Positions 1 through 8,172 of a DNA stretch of 40,485 nucleotides are shown here, piece by piece. Made by a program: the position numbers and the translations under genes. The stretch's first letter is position 1. Every line of letters begins with the position of its first letter. Source of the DNA: Bacillus massiliigorillae (GTDB taxonomy: Bacteria; Bacillota; Bacilli; Bacillales; DSM-1321); the NCBI RefSeq assembly GCF_000380245.2, contig NZ_HG428741.1, positions 105,459 to 145,943 of the forward strand. Direction: 5' to 3'. The notes below the pieces were generated by a model. It ran no database searches and was not told the origin of the DNA. It saw only the letters and a list, made by a program, of their open reading frames with translations.

Positions 1-43
1 TTTTTTTATTATTTGAGCATTGTCTAACCTTACACCTGTTATG

Positions 44-132
44 CTCGTCTTATTTCTGTCGCATAGCTCTGTTTGATTGGAAGTAAATCAAGGAGTATAA
101 ACATCAATCAAAAAAGATCGGTGACGGTTTTT
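44..132. repeat. Dispersed repeat, copy 1
   Basis: About 89 bases that recur, roughly 85% identical by eye, at 6639-6730 in the same orientation. Both copies share the CTCGTCTTATTTCT start, a small hairpin (TTGATT/AATCAA here) and a final weak hairpin closed by a GTGA loop and followed by a T run. Neither copy holds a transposase or a convincing reading frame. It looks like one of the non-coding dispersed repeats known from B. cereus-group genomes; I cannot assign a named family. Confidence 0.7.
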
Positions 133-136
133 CTAT

Positions 137-1252
137 TTATTTTAGATTTTCTGGATTCAAGCTTTCAAGCTCAGGTAGTACAAATAGACCATCTTTACGG
201 ATTAGAACATCGTCGAAGTAAATTTCTCCTCCACCATATTCAGGTCTTTGAATATTAACCATATCCCAGTGAATATTAGATGAATTACCATTGAAAGCTT
301 CATCATAGCATTGACCAGGAGTGAAGTGGAAGCTACCATCTATTTTTTCATCGAAAAGTATATCTTGCATTGGGTGTAGAATATATGGATTTACGCCAAT
401 TGCAAATTCACCTACATAACGAGAACCTTCATCCGTATCGAAGATTTTATTAATACGTTCAGTATCATTTGCTTTGGCATCAACGATTTTTCCGTCTTTA
501 AATGTTAGCTGCACATTTTCAAATGTAAAACCTTGATATGGTGATGGTGTGTTATATGTAATGATTCCGTTAACAGAATCTTTAACTGGAGCTGTAAATA
601 CTTCACCATCTGGAATGTTCATTTCTCCTGCACATTTAATAGCAGGTATATCTTTGATAGAGAAAGAAAGGTCTGTACCTGGTCCAGTTAATCGTACTTT
701 GTCAGTTTTATTCATAAGTTCAACAAGATTGTCCATTGCTTTACTCATTTTGCTGTAATCTAAATTACATACGTTGAAATAGAAATCTTCAAAAGCTTCA
801 GTGCTCATTTTGGCAAGTTGAGCCATGGCACTATTAGGATAACGCATTACAACCCATTTTGTTTTAGGAACTCGAATTTCACTATGTACTTTTTTGCCTA
901 CAGTATCTCCTTGAATCTTCATTCGTTCTGCTGGTACATCTGCTAGTTCATTAATGTTATCACCAGATCGAAGACCGATGTAAGCATCCATCTCCTTCAT
1001 AACTGTTGCCTCGAAAGTAGCCATCATGTCATATTGTTCTTGCTCGGCACCCATTAAAAGAGCACGATCAATTTGATGGTCCTTCAATGACACAAAAGGA
1101 TATGCTCCGACTTTATAAGCTTCTTCAATGATAGCCTTCACTAATTCACGCTGAATACCGAAGTTTTCAATTAGTACTTTTTCACCTTTTCTTAGTTTCA
1201 AGGAATAATTAATGAGATTACTTGCTAATTTACTTATTCTAGGATCTCTCAT
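137..1252 (-). CDS. ampS: M29 family aminopeptidase (AmpS/PepS type)
   Basis: Metal-dependent cytoplasmic exopeptidase that removes N-terminal residues from peptides. The sequence runs from the MRDPRISKLA start typical of the family to a C-terminal metal-site region. Visible candidate ligands are Glu in GEMNIPDGEVF, Glu in GEFAIGVNP, and His/Tyr/His/Asp spread through HFTPGQCYDEAF and NIHWDMV. The length of about 371 residues is normal. The frame can also open nine bases earlier (1261), but that ATG sits only two bases after AGGAGG. The ATG at 1252 fits the family N-terminus better, although its spacing is long. The gene diverges from ytxG, as in other Bacillus. Confidence 0.9.
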   Translation of the reverse strand: MRDPRISKLASNLINYSLKLRKGEKVLIENFGIQRELVKAIIEEAYKVGAYPFVSLKDHQIDRALLMGAEQEQYDMMATFEATVMKEMDAYIGLRSGDNINELADVPAERMKIQGDTVGKKVHSEIRVPKTKWVVMRYPNSAMAQLAKMSTEAFEDFYFNVCNLDYSKMSKAMDNLVELMNKTDKVRLTGPGTDLSFSIKDIPAIKCAGEMNIPDGEVFTAPVKDSVNGIITYNTPSPYQGFTFENVQLTFKDGKIVDAKANDTERINKIFDTDEGSRYVGEFAIGVNPYILHPMQDILFDEKIDGSFHFTPGQCYDEAFNGNSSNIHWDMVNIQRPEYGGGEIYFDDVLIRKDGLFVLPELESLNPENLK

Positions 1253-1403
1253 GTTTTTCATAACCTCCTATTGGTTTAATGTTTTGTTTTATGAAAGAGT
1301 CATTATTATTGTAACCGAATTTTTGAAAAAATTTTAGTAGTGGATTTTTTTCGTAAAGAAAAGATAAACAAACTACTTTTTTTAAAGCTTTCCGTGTAGA
1401 ATA

Positions 1404-1428
1404 GTTTATAATGGATGAATAAGGGTAT
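1404..1428 (+). promoter_or_regulatory. Sigma-B-type promoter of ytxGH(J)
   Basis: GTTTAT (1404-1409), 13 bases, then GGGTAT (1423-1428). This matches the general-stress sigma-B consensus GTTTaa-N12-15-GGGTAT with one -35 mismatch and a perfect -10. The transcript would start near 1436, about 26 bases before ytxG. In B. subtilis this operon is known to be sigma-B dependent, so position and sequence agree. Confidence 0.8.
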
Positions 1429-1461
1429 TTATCTAGAAAGTGCAAGTGCGGAGGTGTAAAG

Positions 1462-1962
1462 ATGGAAATAATTCTTTATTTGAGTGCAGCTGTTGCGGCC
1501 ATTGCGTTTTTTATTTTAGTCATTTATTTAACAAAAACGTTAAAATCACTTCAAGTAACGCTTGATAGTGTGTCACATACACTCACTGGTTTAGAGAAAC
1601 AACTGCAAGGGCTTACTACTGAATCGACTCTTCTATTACATAAAACAAATGCTTTAGCAGAGGATTTACAGAAGAAATCGGAAAATTTAAATTCTGTAGT
1701 GGATGCGGTTAAAGAGGTTGGAACAACTGTAAAGGGTTTTAATAATTCATTACAGAATGTGACAACGAAAGTTGAAAATGAACTGGTAGAAAACCAAGAT
1801 AAGATTGCTCAAGCTGTGCAGTGGGGAAATGCATTTTTTGAACTGCGAGATATGTGGAAGAAAAGGTCTGAAAGAAAATCACAAGCAACTTCAGATGCAG
1901 CTTATGAAGAAAATGAAAAACCAGAAAAGAAAGCAAGAAGAAATTTACGTTCACGAGGCTAA
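1462..1962 (+). CDS. ytxG: YtxG, DUF948 membrane-anchored coiled-coil stress protein
   Basis: 166 residues. One N-terminal membrane helix (about residues 3-24) is followed by a long helical region rich in Leu, Lys, Glu and Gln with heptad spacing (about 28-130), then a charged Lys/Arg-rich tail. This is the DUF948/YtxG architecture. The biochemical function of the family is unknown; in B. subtilis it belongs to the general stress response. GGAGGTG precedes the ATG at good distance. It is the first gene of ytxGH, behind the sigma-B-type promoter at 1404-1428. Confidence 0.9.
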   Translation: MEIILYLSAAVAAIAFFILVIYLTKTLKSLQVTLDSVSHTLTGLEKQLQGLTTESTLLLHKTNALAEDLQKKSENLNSVVDAVKEVGTTVKGFNNSLQNVTTKVENELVENQDKIAQAVQWGNAFFELRDMWKKRSERKSQATSDAAYEENEKPEKKARRNLRSRG

Positions 1963-1995
1963 TTTTTCAATATAAATAGGAAAGAGGAGATCAAT

Positions 1996-2496
1996 ATGAA
2001 TTCAAATGAATACCAAAAAGACCTTTCAAGAGATAGTGCAAAAAATGATAATAATCGCGACTCTATTAATTCTAAAGATTTTATGATTGGTGCATTAATT
2101 GGAGGAATTGTTGGTGCAGCTACTGCTCTATTCCTTGCTCCTAAATCAGGAAAAGAACTTCGTTATGATTTAAATGATAGCGCGAAGATGTTATCTCAAA
2201 AGACAGAAAAAATACGTAAAGCTGCAATGGAAAAAGGCGCTGAATTAACAGAAGTAGCGAAGGCTAAAACAAGCACTCTTGGAGAGACTGTTGCTAAACA
2301 AACGGAAACTCTTAAAGAAAACGTGAAGAAGTTACAACGTAAAGAAGTTCCACAAACAGTTAGTGCAAATACGGCATCTTCTGAAGCAGCATCATCAACT
2401 ACGGATTATATTGCTATTAATGAAAGTCATGTGAAGCAAAAGTTAGAAGAAGCAGAAAATGCCCTAACAGAAACAGAAAATAAATTAAAACAATAA
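1996..2496 (+). CDS. ytxH: YtxH domain general stress protein
   Basis: 166 residues. After a polar N-terminus, residues about 29-50 (KDFMIGALIGGIVGAATALF) form the single glycine-rich hydrophobic segment that defines YtxH. It is followed by the conserved LAPKSGKELR and a long Lys/Glu/Thr-rich helical region. Predicted to be a small membrane-anchored stress protein; its activity is unknown. It lies 33 bases after ytxG with its own AGAGGAG site and is probably cotranscribed. A hairpin follows at 2528-2560. Confidence 0.92.
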   Translation: MNSNEYQKDLSRDSAKNDNNRDSINSKDFMIGALIGGIVGAATALFLAPKSGKELRYDLNDSAKMLSQKTEKIRKAAMEKGAELTEVAKAKTSTLGETVAKQTETLKENVKKLQRKEVPQTVSANTASSEAASSTTDYIAINESHVKQKLEEAENALTETENKLKQ

Positions 2497-2527
2497 TAAA
2501 GAACTACAGGGTAAATATTGGATTTTT

Positions 2528-2564
2528 AAGCGGTGAAGTGTTAAGATGACTTCACCGCTTATTT
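2528..2564 (+). terminator. Hairpin after ytxH
   Basis: Perfect 12-bp stem AAGCGGTGAAGT/ACTTCACCGCTT with a 9-base loop, but only a weak T tract (ATTTG). Probably a leaky terminator or stabilising hairpin between ytxH and ytxJ. Confidence 0.6.
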
Positions 2565-2594
2565 GTGAAATCATAAAGAAAGGGCGAGGTAATA

Positions 2595-2924
2595 ATGACA
2601 TTGGAACATATACATGATAAAGAACAGTTACGTGAATACTTGAAAGAAGAAGCCATTGTTTTATTTAAGCATAGCTCCACTTGTCCTGTTAGTGGTGCAG
2701 CATATGCTGAATTCACTAAATTTACTGAAAGCCACCCTGAATTCCCATCAGTATATTTAGTAGTGCAAGAAGACAGAGAGCTTTCTAATATAATTGCACA
2801 AGACTTTCATGTTAAACATGCATCGCCTCAAGCAATTCTATTTAAAAACGGTGATGTTGCATGGCATGATTCACATTGGAATATTACACAATCAGCACTT
2901 ACAAAAGTATTGGAAGAGAAATAA
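2595..2924 (+). CDS. ytxJ: YtxJ, monothiol bacilliredoxin-like protein
   Basis: 109 residues with a small thioredoxin fold. The motif STCPVSGAAYAEF (about residues 27-39) places a single redox cysteine where thioredoxins have CxxC. The later HASPQAILFKNG supplies the cis-proline region. This is the YtxJ/BrxC family linked to bacillithiol, where it removes bacillithiol from mixed disulfides. AAAGGGCGAGG precedes the ATG. It is the third gene of the classical ytxGHJ set, here separated from ytxH by a hairpin, so it may be read through or have its own promoter. Confidence 0.9.
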   Translation: MTLEHIHDKEQLREYLKEEAIVLFKHSSTCPVSGAAYAEFTKFTESHPEFPSVYLVVQEDRELSNIIAQDFHVKHASPQAILFKNGDVAWHDSHWNITQSALTKVLEEK

Positions 2925-2927
2925 AAG

Positions 2928-2964
2928 AAGAAGCCCTTCATATTAACTTATATGAAGGGCTTCT
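2928..2964. terminator. Bidirectional terminator, ytxJ / FtsA-like gene
   Basis: A stem of about 15 bp, AGAAGCCCTTCATAT paired with its complement across a short loop, lies between converging genes. Confidence 0.85.
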
Positions 2965-2976
2965 GTGTTTGCGTAG

Positions 2977-5145
2977 TTATTGTGTTTTATTTCCATAGGC
3001 TGGCCACATTATACGTAGATCATCGCCAGGTTCTATTTCTTCATGGAAACCAATTTCTTTATTATTTTTCACAAGAATAAATCGGCTATTTGCTACTTTA
3101 GGCAAGTCAATGTCAACATGACGGAATAAATCTTGGAAAATAAATGGTTGTATCTTATTATGCACAATCCTTAATTTTTCCCCATATTTAAGAATGTCTT
3201 TTTCTTGTAAGAGATAATCTCCTCGATATACTTCTGTAACGGTCTTCTTCAAGGTAATTCGATTTCCGTTAAATGTTACTGGAATCGAATGAGTTAAGAC
3301 GAGATTTAGACTGTTAGCAACCTCTTGAAGTGTTGGTGCAGTAGCACGTTCTATTTGAATGGTATCCCCATCATCAAACGGAGAAGATAAGCGTGCTTCT
3401 ACTCCATTTTTGATTACCTTACCACTATATTTATTCAAGGAATATGCTTTATCATTTAAGTAAACGGTGAAGGCTTGTAATTGGGAAAGTAATGGAGTAA
3501 GCCCTAATGCTTTCAGTAATGCATCCACTGTTTCAGGTAATTTGCAAATGATTTCATCACGATCGTGTACTTCTTCCTCGTTTGTTACAATTTGCCCATT
3601 TTTCTTTATAACGGCTTCAATAACGTATTTTGTTTGGTTGATAATGACTGATTTTATTGGAATATCATCTAATAAGTCTTTAATGTAAACGGTAGGTTGT
3701 GTTCCGTCGTTTCCGCGTTCTACAGTAATTCGATCGTTAGCTTCTATTTCATCGTCTAATGAGGCGGGTTGATCGTTTAGTAGTATAGTTGGTGCTCCTC
3801 CGTGTATACCTGGAACGGTAATACTTTGCCCATTTACATTAACCATAGTAGCCATTCCTGGTTTACCGTATAATTTATTGACTTTCATTCCTGTGGCTAG
3901 CAAACAATCTCCAATTGTTAAGCGTTTCATATCAAATAAACGAACTGCTATATTATTGACAGTAACCGTTAAATATTGAATAGGGTTTTTTTGTGCAGCT
4001 AATGCTATACCAATTGGTGTCACAAGTTCGGGTCCTTTTGGAATTTTAGAATCAATTGTTAAGTTTTGAATAGCATCTATTCCTCTAACAGCTACTCTGT
4101 TAATTGGAAGACTTAAATTAGCTGCAAGCAGCTTTGGTAGCTCTGGCGTAAGACTACCTCCACCAACTAGCATTACCGCTTTAGGTGAATGATTGTTATT
4201 GAGTTGTAAAATCTCTGTACTGATTGATTCTGCTAGCTTCGTTAAAGCAGGATATATCTTTTCAACTATGTCTTCCTTAGATATCTCCTCTTCAAAGCCT
4301 AATATATCTGTAACTGTAATAGTATCTTCCGTATTTATTTGTCGTTTCGTATTTTCGGCTAAAGGAAAATCGAGCAGAAGAGCATCACTTATTGCTTCTG
4401 TAATTTCATCACCAGCAATCGGTACCATCCCGTACGCAATAACGGTTCCAGAATCTGTTAGAGCAATGTCGGATGTTCCAGCCCCGATATCAATGAGAGC
4501 AACATTTAACCTACGCATAGAAGGGGGAATAAGGACATTTATTGCAGCTATAGGTTCGAGAGTAAGTGCTTGCATTTCCAAGTCTGCTCGCTTAAGTGCT
4601 GCAATTAGTGATTCAACAACTACTTTAGGAAGAAATGTTGCAATAATTTCTACTGATGCTTCCTCTCCACTTTGATCAATTAAGCTTCCTATTTCTACTC
4701 CATCTAAACGATAGTATAAAACAGAGTAGCCTACACAATAATAATCAAAACTTCTTTCGTTGTTATATTTCTCAGCAACAAATGTTTGAGCTTGTTGGAC
4801 GGCTGTTAGCTCAAGGTGAAGAATATCCTGTTTATTAATCATTGGCTTGCCTTTAATAGCAACAGAGACTGATGCCCGTTCAGTTTTTAACGCTCTACCT
4901 GCAGCAGCTACACAAACGCTCTTTAAAGGACCGTGATCGATTTCCATTTTTTCTTTTATTTCAGCTATGATTTGAGATACGGAGAGAACATCGTGAATTT
5001 GTCCATCTAGCATTGCTCTTTCTGTATGTTCAATTGATAAAATGTCAGTAACATGATAATTATTTTCCGATTTTTCTAGGATAATGCCAACTACTGAGCG
5101 TGTTCCTATATCTAATGCAAATAATTTCTCTTGCAATCTAAACAC
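2977..5145 (-). CDS. FtsA/PilM-like actin-fold ATPase with long repeated C-terminal region
   Basis: 722 residues. The N-terminal half is an actin-like ATPase: phosphate-1 motif ALDIGTRSVVGIIL (residues 10-23), an SHS2-like inserted subdomain (about 85-170), phosphate-2 motif ALIDIGAGTSDIAL (216-229) and adenosine motif MLVGGGSLTPELP (325-337). FtsA itself ends near residue 420-440. Here about 320 more residues follow, built from several short beta-rich modules (about 435-475, 498-536, 560-600, 622-662 and 688-714). Most carry a V-x-(F/L/V)-N-(G/D/Q) strand early and a (G/D)-D-x-I-x-I strand at the end. No terminal membrane-targeting helix is evident. In the B. subtilis order ytxJ is followed directly by aroA, so this gene is an addition. 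It may act as a division, pilus or envelope scaffold; the role is unproven. Confidence 0.8.
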   Translation of the reverse strand: MFRLQEKLFALDIGTRSVVGIILEKSENNYHVTDILSIEHTERAMLDGQIHDVLSVSQIIAEIKEKMEIDHGPLKSVCVAAAGRALKTERASVSVAIKGKPMINKQDILHLELTAVQQAQTFVAEKYNNERSFDYYCVGYSVLYYRLDGVEIGSLIDQSGEEASVEIIATFLPKVVVESLIAALKRADLEMQALTLEPIAAINVLIPPSMRRLNVALIDIGAGTSDIALTDSGTVIAYGMVPIAGDEITEAISDALLLDFPLAENTKRQINTEDTITVTDILGFEEEISKEDIVEKIYPALTKLAESISTEILQLNNNHSPKAVMLVGGGSLTPELPKLLAANLSLPINRVAVRGIDAIQNLTIDSKIPKGPELVTPIGIALAAQKNPIQYLTVTVNNIAVRLFDMKRLTIGDCLLATGMKVNKLYGKPGMATMVNVNGQSITVPGIHGGAPTILLNDQPASLDDEIEANDRITVERGNDGTQPTVYIKDLLDDIPIKSVIINQTKYVIEAVIKKNGQIVTNEEEVHDRDEIICKLPETVDALLKALGLTPLLSQLQAFTVYLNDKAYSLNKYSGKVIKNGVEARLSSPFDDGDTIQIERATAPTLQEVANSLNLVLTHSIPVTFNGNRITLKKTVTEVYRGDYLLQEKDILKYGEKLRIVHNKIQPFIFQDLFRHVDIDLPKVANSRFILVKNNKEIGFHEEIEPGDDLRIMWPAYGNKTQ

Positions 5146-5484
5146 CTTCTTTTTCTTGTACTATTTATGAAAGATTACCTTTAAATATATTCTGAAAATA
5201 TCGAAAAATTTCTTGTATCTATATTAAATTCAGATATACTTTAATAATACTTTAATTTTCGTTCTATTTGGAAAAAATATTTTGCTTTAGCACTTAAAAG
5301 CGTTTAATTATTAAAGTTTTTTCGTGACATTTAGTTTAAATTGATTTATAATAACTTCTAATTATATTAGAATGTATTATAAATACTAAAGTCATTAAAG
5401 TTGTTGGATTAATGGTCCTTTGACATTATCAAAGTACACTTTAATGCATAGATTAAAAACATATTCGAAGGGAATGGGTGGGAC
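5146..5484. other. AT-rich divergent intergenic region
   Basis: 339 bases between the FtsA-like gene (minus) and aroA (plus). It holds the aroA promoter candidate at 5324-5352 and, upstream of it, a degenerate cre-like palindrome (5295-5308). I see no reading frame or RNA gene here. Confidence 0.6.
5324..5352 (+). promoter_or_regulatory. Sigma-A promoter candidate for aroA
   Basis: GTGACA (5324-5329), 17 bases, TATAAT (5347-5352). Five of six -35 bases and all -10 bases match consensus. Start near 5359 gives a leader of about 125 bases. Confidence 0.65.
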
Positions 5485-6567
5485 ATGAGCAACAACGAAC
5501 TGAATGAGTTACGTGACAAGCTAGATAATATTAACCTTTCTTTATTAGAGCTTATTAACGAAAGAGCTACAGTTGTACAAGAAATTGGTCGTGTGAAAGA
5601 GAAGCAAGGTGTAAATAAATATGATCCTTTAAGAGAACGTGCTATGTTAGACCTTATTGAAGAGAACAATCAAGGTCCTTTAGATAACAGCATTATCAAA
5701 CATATTTTTAAAGAAATCTTTAAAATGAGTTTGGATCTTCAAAAAGATGATCAGAAGAAAGCATTACTAGTTTCTAGAAAGAGAAAACCAGAAGATACGA
5801 TTATTACAATTAATAATGAGCAAATAGGAAATGGAACGCCTACAATGATATTTGGTCCTTGTGCTGTAGAATCGTATGAGCAAGTAGCGGCAGTTGCACA
5901 AGAATTAAAGGCTAAAGGATTGAAATTCATCAGAGGTGGAGCATACAAACCAAGAACATCTCCGTATGATTTCCAAGGTTTAGGGCTTGAAGGTCTGCAA
6001 ATTCTTAAACGAGTAAGTGATGAGTTCGGTTTATCTGTTATTACTGAAATTGTTAGTCCATCCGACATTGAAAAGTCATTAGATTACATTGATGTTATTC
6101 AAATCGGTGCACGTAATATGCATAACTTCGAATTATTAAAAGCTGCTGGTGCGGTAGATAAACCAGTACTTCTAAAACGTGGTTTATCAGCTACAATTGA
6201 TGAGTTTATCCACGCAGCAGAATACATTATGTCTCAAGGTAATGGCAATATTATTCTATGTGAGCGAGGCATTCGCACATACGAGAAAGCGACAAGAAAT
6301 ACGCTAGATATTACGGCTGTACCTATTCTAAAACAAGAAACACATTTACCAGTTCTTGTTGACGTGACACATTCTACAGGACGTAAAGATTTATTACTTC
6401 CAGCTGCTAAAGCAGCATTAGCTATTGGAGCGGATGGTGTAATGGCTGAGGTTCATCCAGATCCAAGTGTAGCTCTTTCAGATTCAGCTCAACAAATGGA
6501 CTTCCAAGAATTCGATTCTTTCTGGAAAAACATCCAAAATCAGTTGAAAGTGACAGTGAAGCAATAA
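5485..6567 (+). CDS. aroA: Bifunctional chorismate mutase / DAHP synthase
   Basis: 360 residues. It catalyses the first step of the shikimate pathway (phosphoenolpyruvate plus erythrose 4-phosphate to DAHP). Residues 1-90 are an AroQ-type chorismate mutase helical domain (LRDKLDNINLSLLELINERA) that in Bacillus serves for feedback sensing by chorismate/prephenate. From about 115 the class II-like barrel begins: IFGPCAVES, FIRGGAYKPRTSPYDFQG, VLLKRGL, then a late DVTHSTGRKDL. This matches B. subtilis AroA(G) in length and order. The site before ATG is G-rich (GGGTGGG) but close to the start. A strong terminator follows; ccpA is next in the same direction. Confidence 0.95.
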   Translation: MSNNELNELRDKLDNINLSLLELINERATVVQEIGRVKEKQGVNKYDPLRERAMLDLIEENNQGPLDNSIIKHIFKEIFKMSLDLQKDDQKKALLVSRKRKPEDTIITINNEQIGNGTPTMIFGPCAVESYEQVAAVAQELKAKGLKFIRGGAYKPRTSPYDFQGLGLEGLQILKRVSDEFGLSVITEIVSPSDIEKSLDYIDVIQIGARNMHNFELLKAAGAVDKPVLLKRGLSATIDEFIHAAEYIMSQGNGNIILCERGIRTYEKATRNTLDITAVPILKQETHLPVLVDVTHSTGRKDLLLPAAKAALAIGADGVMAEVHPDPSVALSDSAQQMDFQEFDSFWKNIQNQLKVTVKQ

Positions 6568-6583
6568 GTATCTGTTAAATTGA

Positions 6584-6619
6584 GGGTTATCTCTTATTAA
6601 GAGGAGATAACCCTTTTTT
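6584..6619 (+). terminator. aroA terminator
   Basis: Perfect 10-bp stem GGGTTATCTC/GAGATAACCC followed by six T. Confidence 0.9.
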
Positions 6620-6638
6620 AGTGGGTTTTCAAGAACAA

Positions 6639-6730
6639 CTCGTCTTATTTCTACCGCATAGCTCTTTTTCGATTGGGAGTAAATCGGGGAGCATAAACAT
6701 CAATCCAAAAAGACTGGTGCCGGTTTTTTT
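6639..6730. repeat. Dispersed repeat, copy 2
   Basis: Same element as 44-132, same orientation. Its first hairpin reads TCGATT/AATCGG where copy 1 reads TTGATT/AATCAA: one pair changes from T-A to C-G and one from T-A to T-G, so pairing is kept. The last hairpin has a GTGC loop and seven T. A one-base insertion relative to copy 1 shifts the minus-strand frame, arguing against coding. Confidence 0.7.
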
Positions 6731-7099
6731 GAATAAAATACATATAATGTAAAAAATAAGTGAGAGAATAGATGGACTTATCCTTAAAAGTAGTTTATAG
6801 TACCTTTAACTAAATTATCTTGCAGAAAAATCTGTCAGTTAGTAGGGATGAAATGGTATTATATAATAGGATAGAAATTATAACTTAAGGAAAAATTTAT
6901 ACAAACAACATTGCAGTTATCTGCACCTTATCGTAATATAAAGTATTATTAGAGTAGTATTTACAATGTGTTTATGTTCTTTTCTTTGTGTAATTTTGAG
7001 CAATGCAAATGATGAATAAGTATAAAATTTCATATTTCATATAGTTTTATAACGTACAATAAAGAATCCATTTTAATAATTGAAGGAGTGCCAAATGTA
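6731..7099. other. Non-coding AT-rich region upstream of ccpA
   Basis: About 370 bases without a credible gene. It should hold the ccpA promoter. Only weak -10-like elements (for example TATAAT inside a run near 6860-6870) are visible and none has a good -35 partner, so I do not name one. Confidence 0.5.
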
Positions 7100-8110
7100 A
7101 TGAATAACATAACGATATACGATGTAGCAAGAGAAGCGAATGTCTCTATGGCGACGGTTTCACGTGTCGTAAATGGAAACCCGAATGTTAAGCCAGCTAC
7201 TAGAAAAAAGGTAATGGAAGTAATTGACCGATTAGGATATCGTCCTAATGCCGTTGCAAGAGGGTTAGCTAGTAAGAAAACAACAACAGTAGGGGTTATT
7301 ATTCCTGACATTTCAAATATCTTTTTTGCTGAATTAGCTAGAGGAATAGAAGATATTGCAACAATGTATAAATATAATATTATTTTAAGTAACTCCGATG
7401 AGAATAAAGACAAAGAGTTACACCTCTTAAATACAATGCTAGGGAAACAAGTAGATGGTCTTATTTTCATGGGTGCGAATATTACTGAAGAGCATGTTAG
7501 TGAGTTCAAAAAATCACCTGTACCAATCGTACTTGCGGGTTCACTAGAAAATAGTCAGCAAATTTCATCAGTAAATATTGATTATGAAGCAGCGGCATAT
7601 GACAGTGTAAAGAGCTTTATTGACCGTGGGCATTCAAAGATTTCATTAGTATTAGGTAATTTTGAAGAACCGATTAATATTAAGAAAATTGCTGGTTATA
7701 AGAGAGCTTTAGAAGAGCATAACATTGCTTACAATGAAGATTATATAATCGAGGGAGATTTCTCTTATGATTCAGGAATTGAAGCGGCAGATCGTTTACT
7801 TGAATTAGCAGATCGACCAACTTCTGTGTTGGTAGGGGCTGATGAAATGGCAGTAGGTGTTGTTCATGGTATTCAAGATAAAGGCTTCAATGTACCAGAT
7901 GATATAGAAGTCATTAGTTTCGATAATACGAAATTAACACTAATGGTTAGACCACAAATTACTACTATTGTTCAACCATTATATGATATTGGTGCAGTTG
8001 CAATGCGATTGCTTACTAAATTAATGAATAAAGAATCAGTTAGTGATGACATTGTTGTTCTTCCACATAGAATTGAAGAACGTCAGTCAACTAAGAAGAT
8101 AGAAGAATAA
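7100..8110 (+). CDS. ccpA: Catabolite control protein A (LacI family)
   Basis: 336 residues. It is the global carbon regulator that, with HPr-Ser46-P or Crh, binds cre operators. The N-terminal helix-turn-helix ITIYDVAREANVSMATVSRVVNGN (residues 3-26) and the LacI hinge YRPNAVARGLASKKT are near-identical in style to B. subtilis CcpA. A periplasmic-binding-like ligand domain follows and ends with FDNTKLTLMVRPQ and YDIGAVAMRLLTKLMN. The ATG at 7100 starts MNNITIYD as in orthologs; an upstream in-frame GTG at 7088 overlaps the AAGGAG site and is unlikely. Unlike B. subtilis, no motPS genes follow; a terminator comes directly after. Confidence 0.97.
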   Translation: MNNITIYDVAREANVSMATVSRVVNGNPNVKPATRKKVMEVIDRLGYRPNAVARGLASKKTTTVGVIIPDISNIFFAELARGIEDIATMYKYNIILSNSDENKDKELHLLNTMLGKQVDGLIFMGANITEEHVSEFKKSPVPIVLAGSLENSQQISSVNIDYEAAAYDSVKSFIDRGHSKISLVLGNFEEPINIKKIAGYKRALEEHNIAYNEDYIIEGDFSYDSGIEAADRLLELADRPTSVLVGADEMAVGVVHGIQDKGFNVPDDIEVISFDNTKLTLMVRPQITTIVQPLYDIGAVAMRLLTKLMNKESVSDDIVVLPHRIEERQSTKKIEE

Positions 8111-8117
8111 AATGAGA

Positions 8118-8167
8118 AAAGAGGCGTATGAAAAGTGATTGTATAATTACTTTTCATACGCCTCTTT
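8118..8167. terminator. Bidirectional terminator, ccpA / acuC
   Basis: A stem of about 19 bp, AAAGAGGCGTATGAAAAGT with its complement, flanked by A and T runs, between converging genes. Confidence 0.9.
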
Positions 8168-8172
8168 ACGTT

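Noticed and set aside
44..132. Short peptide on the minus strand of the dispersed repeat
   Set aside because: The second copy is frameshifted by one base within the same peptide, and there is no ribosome site, so coding is unlikely.
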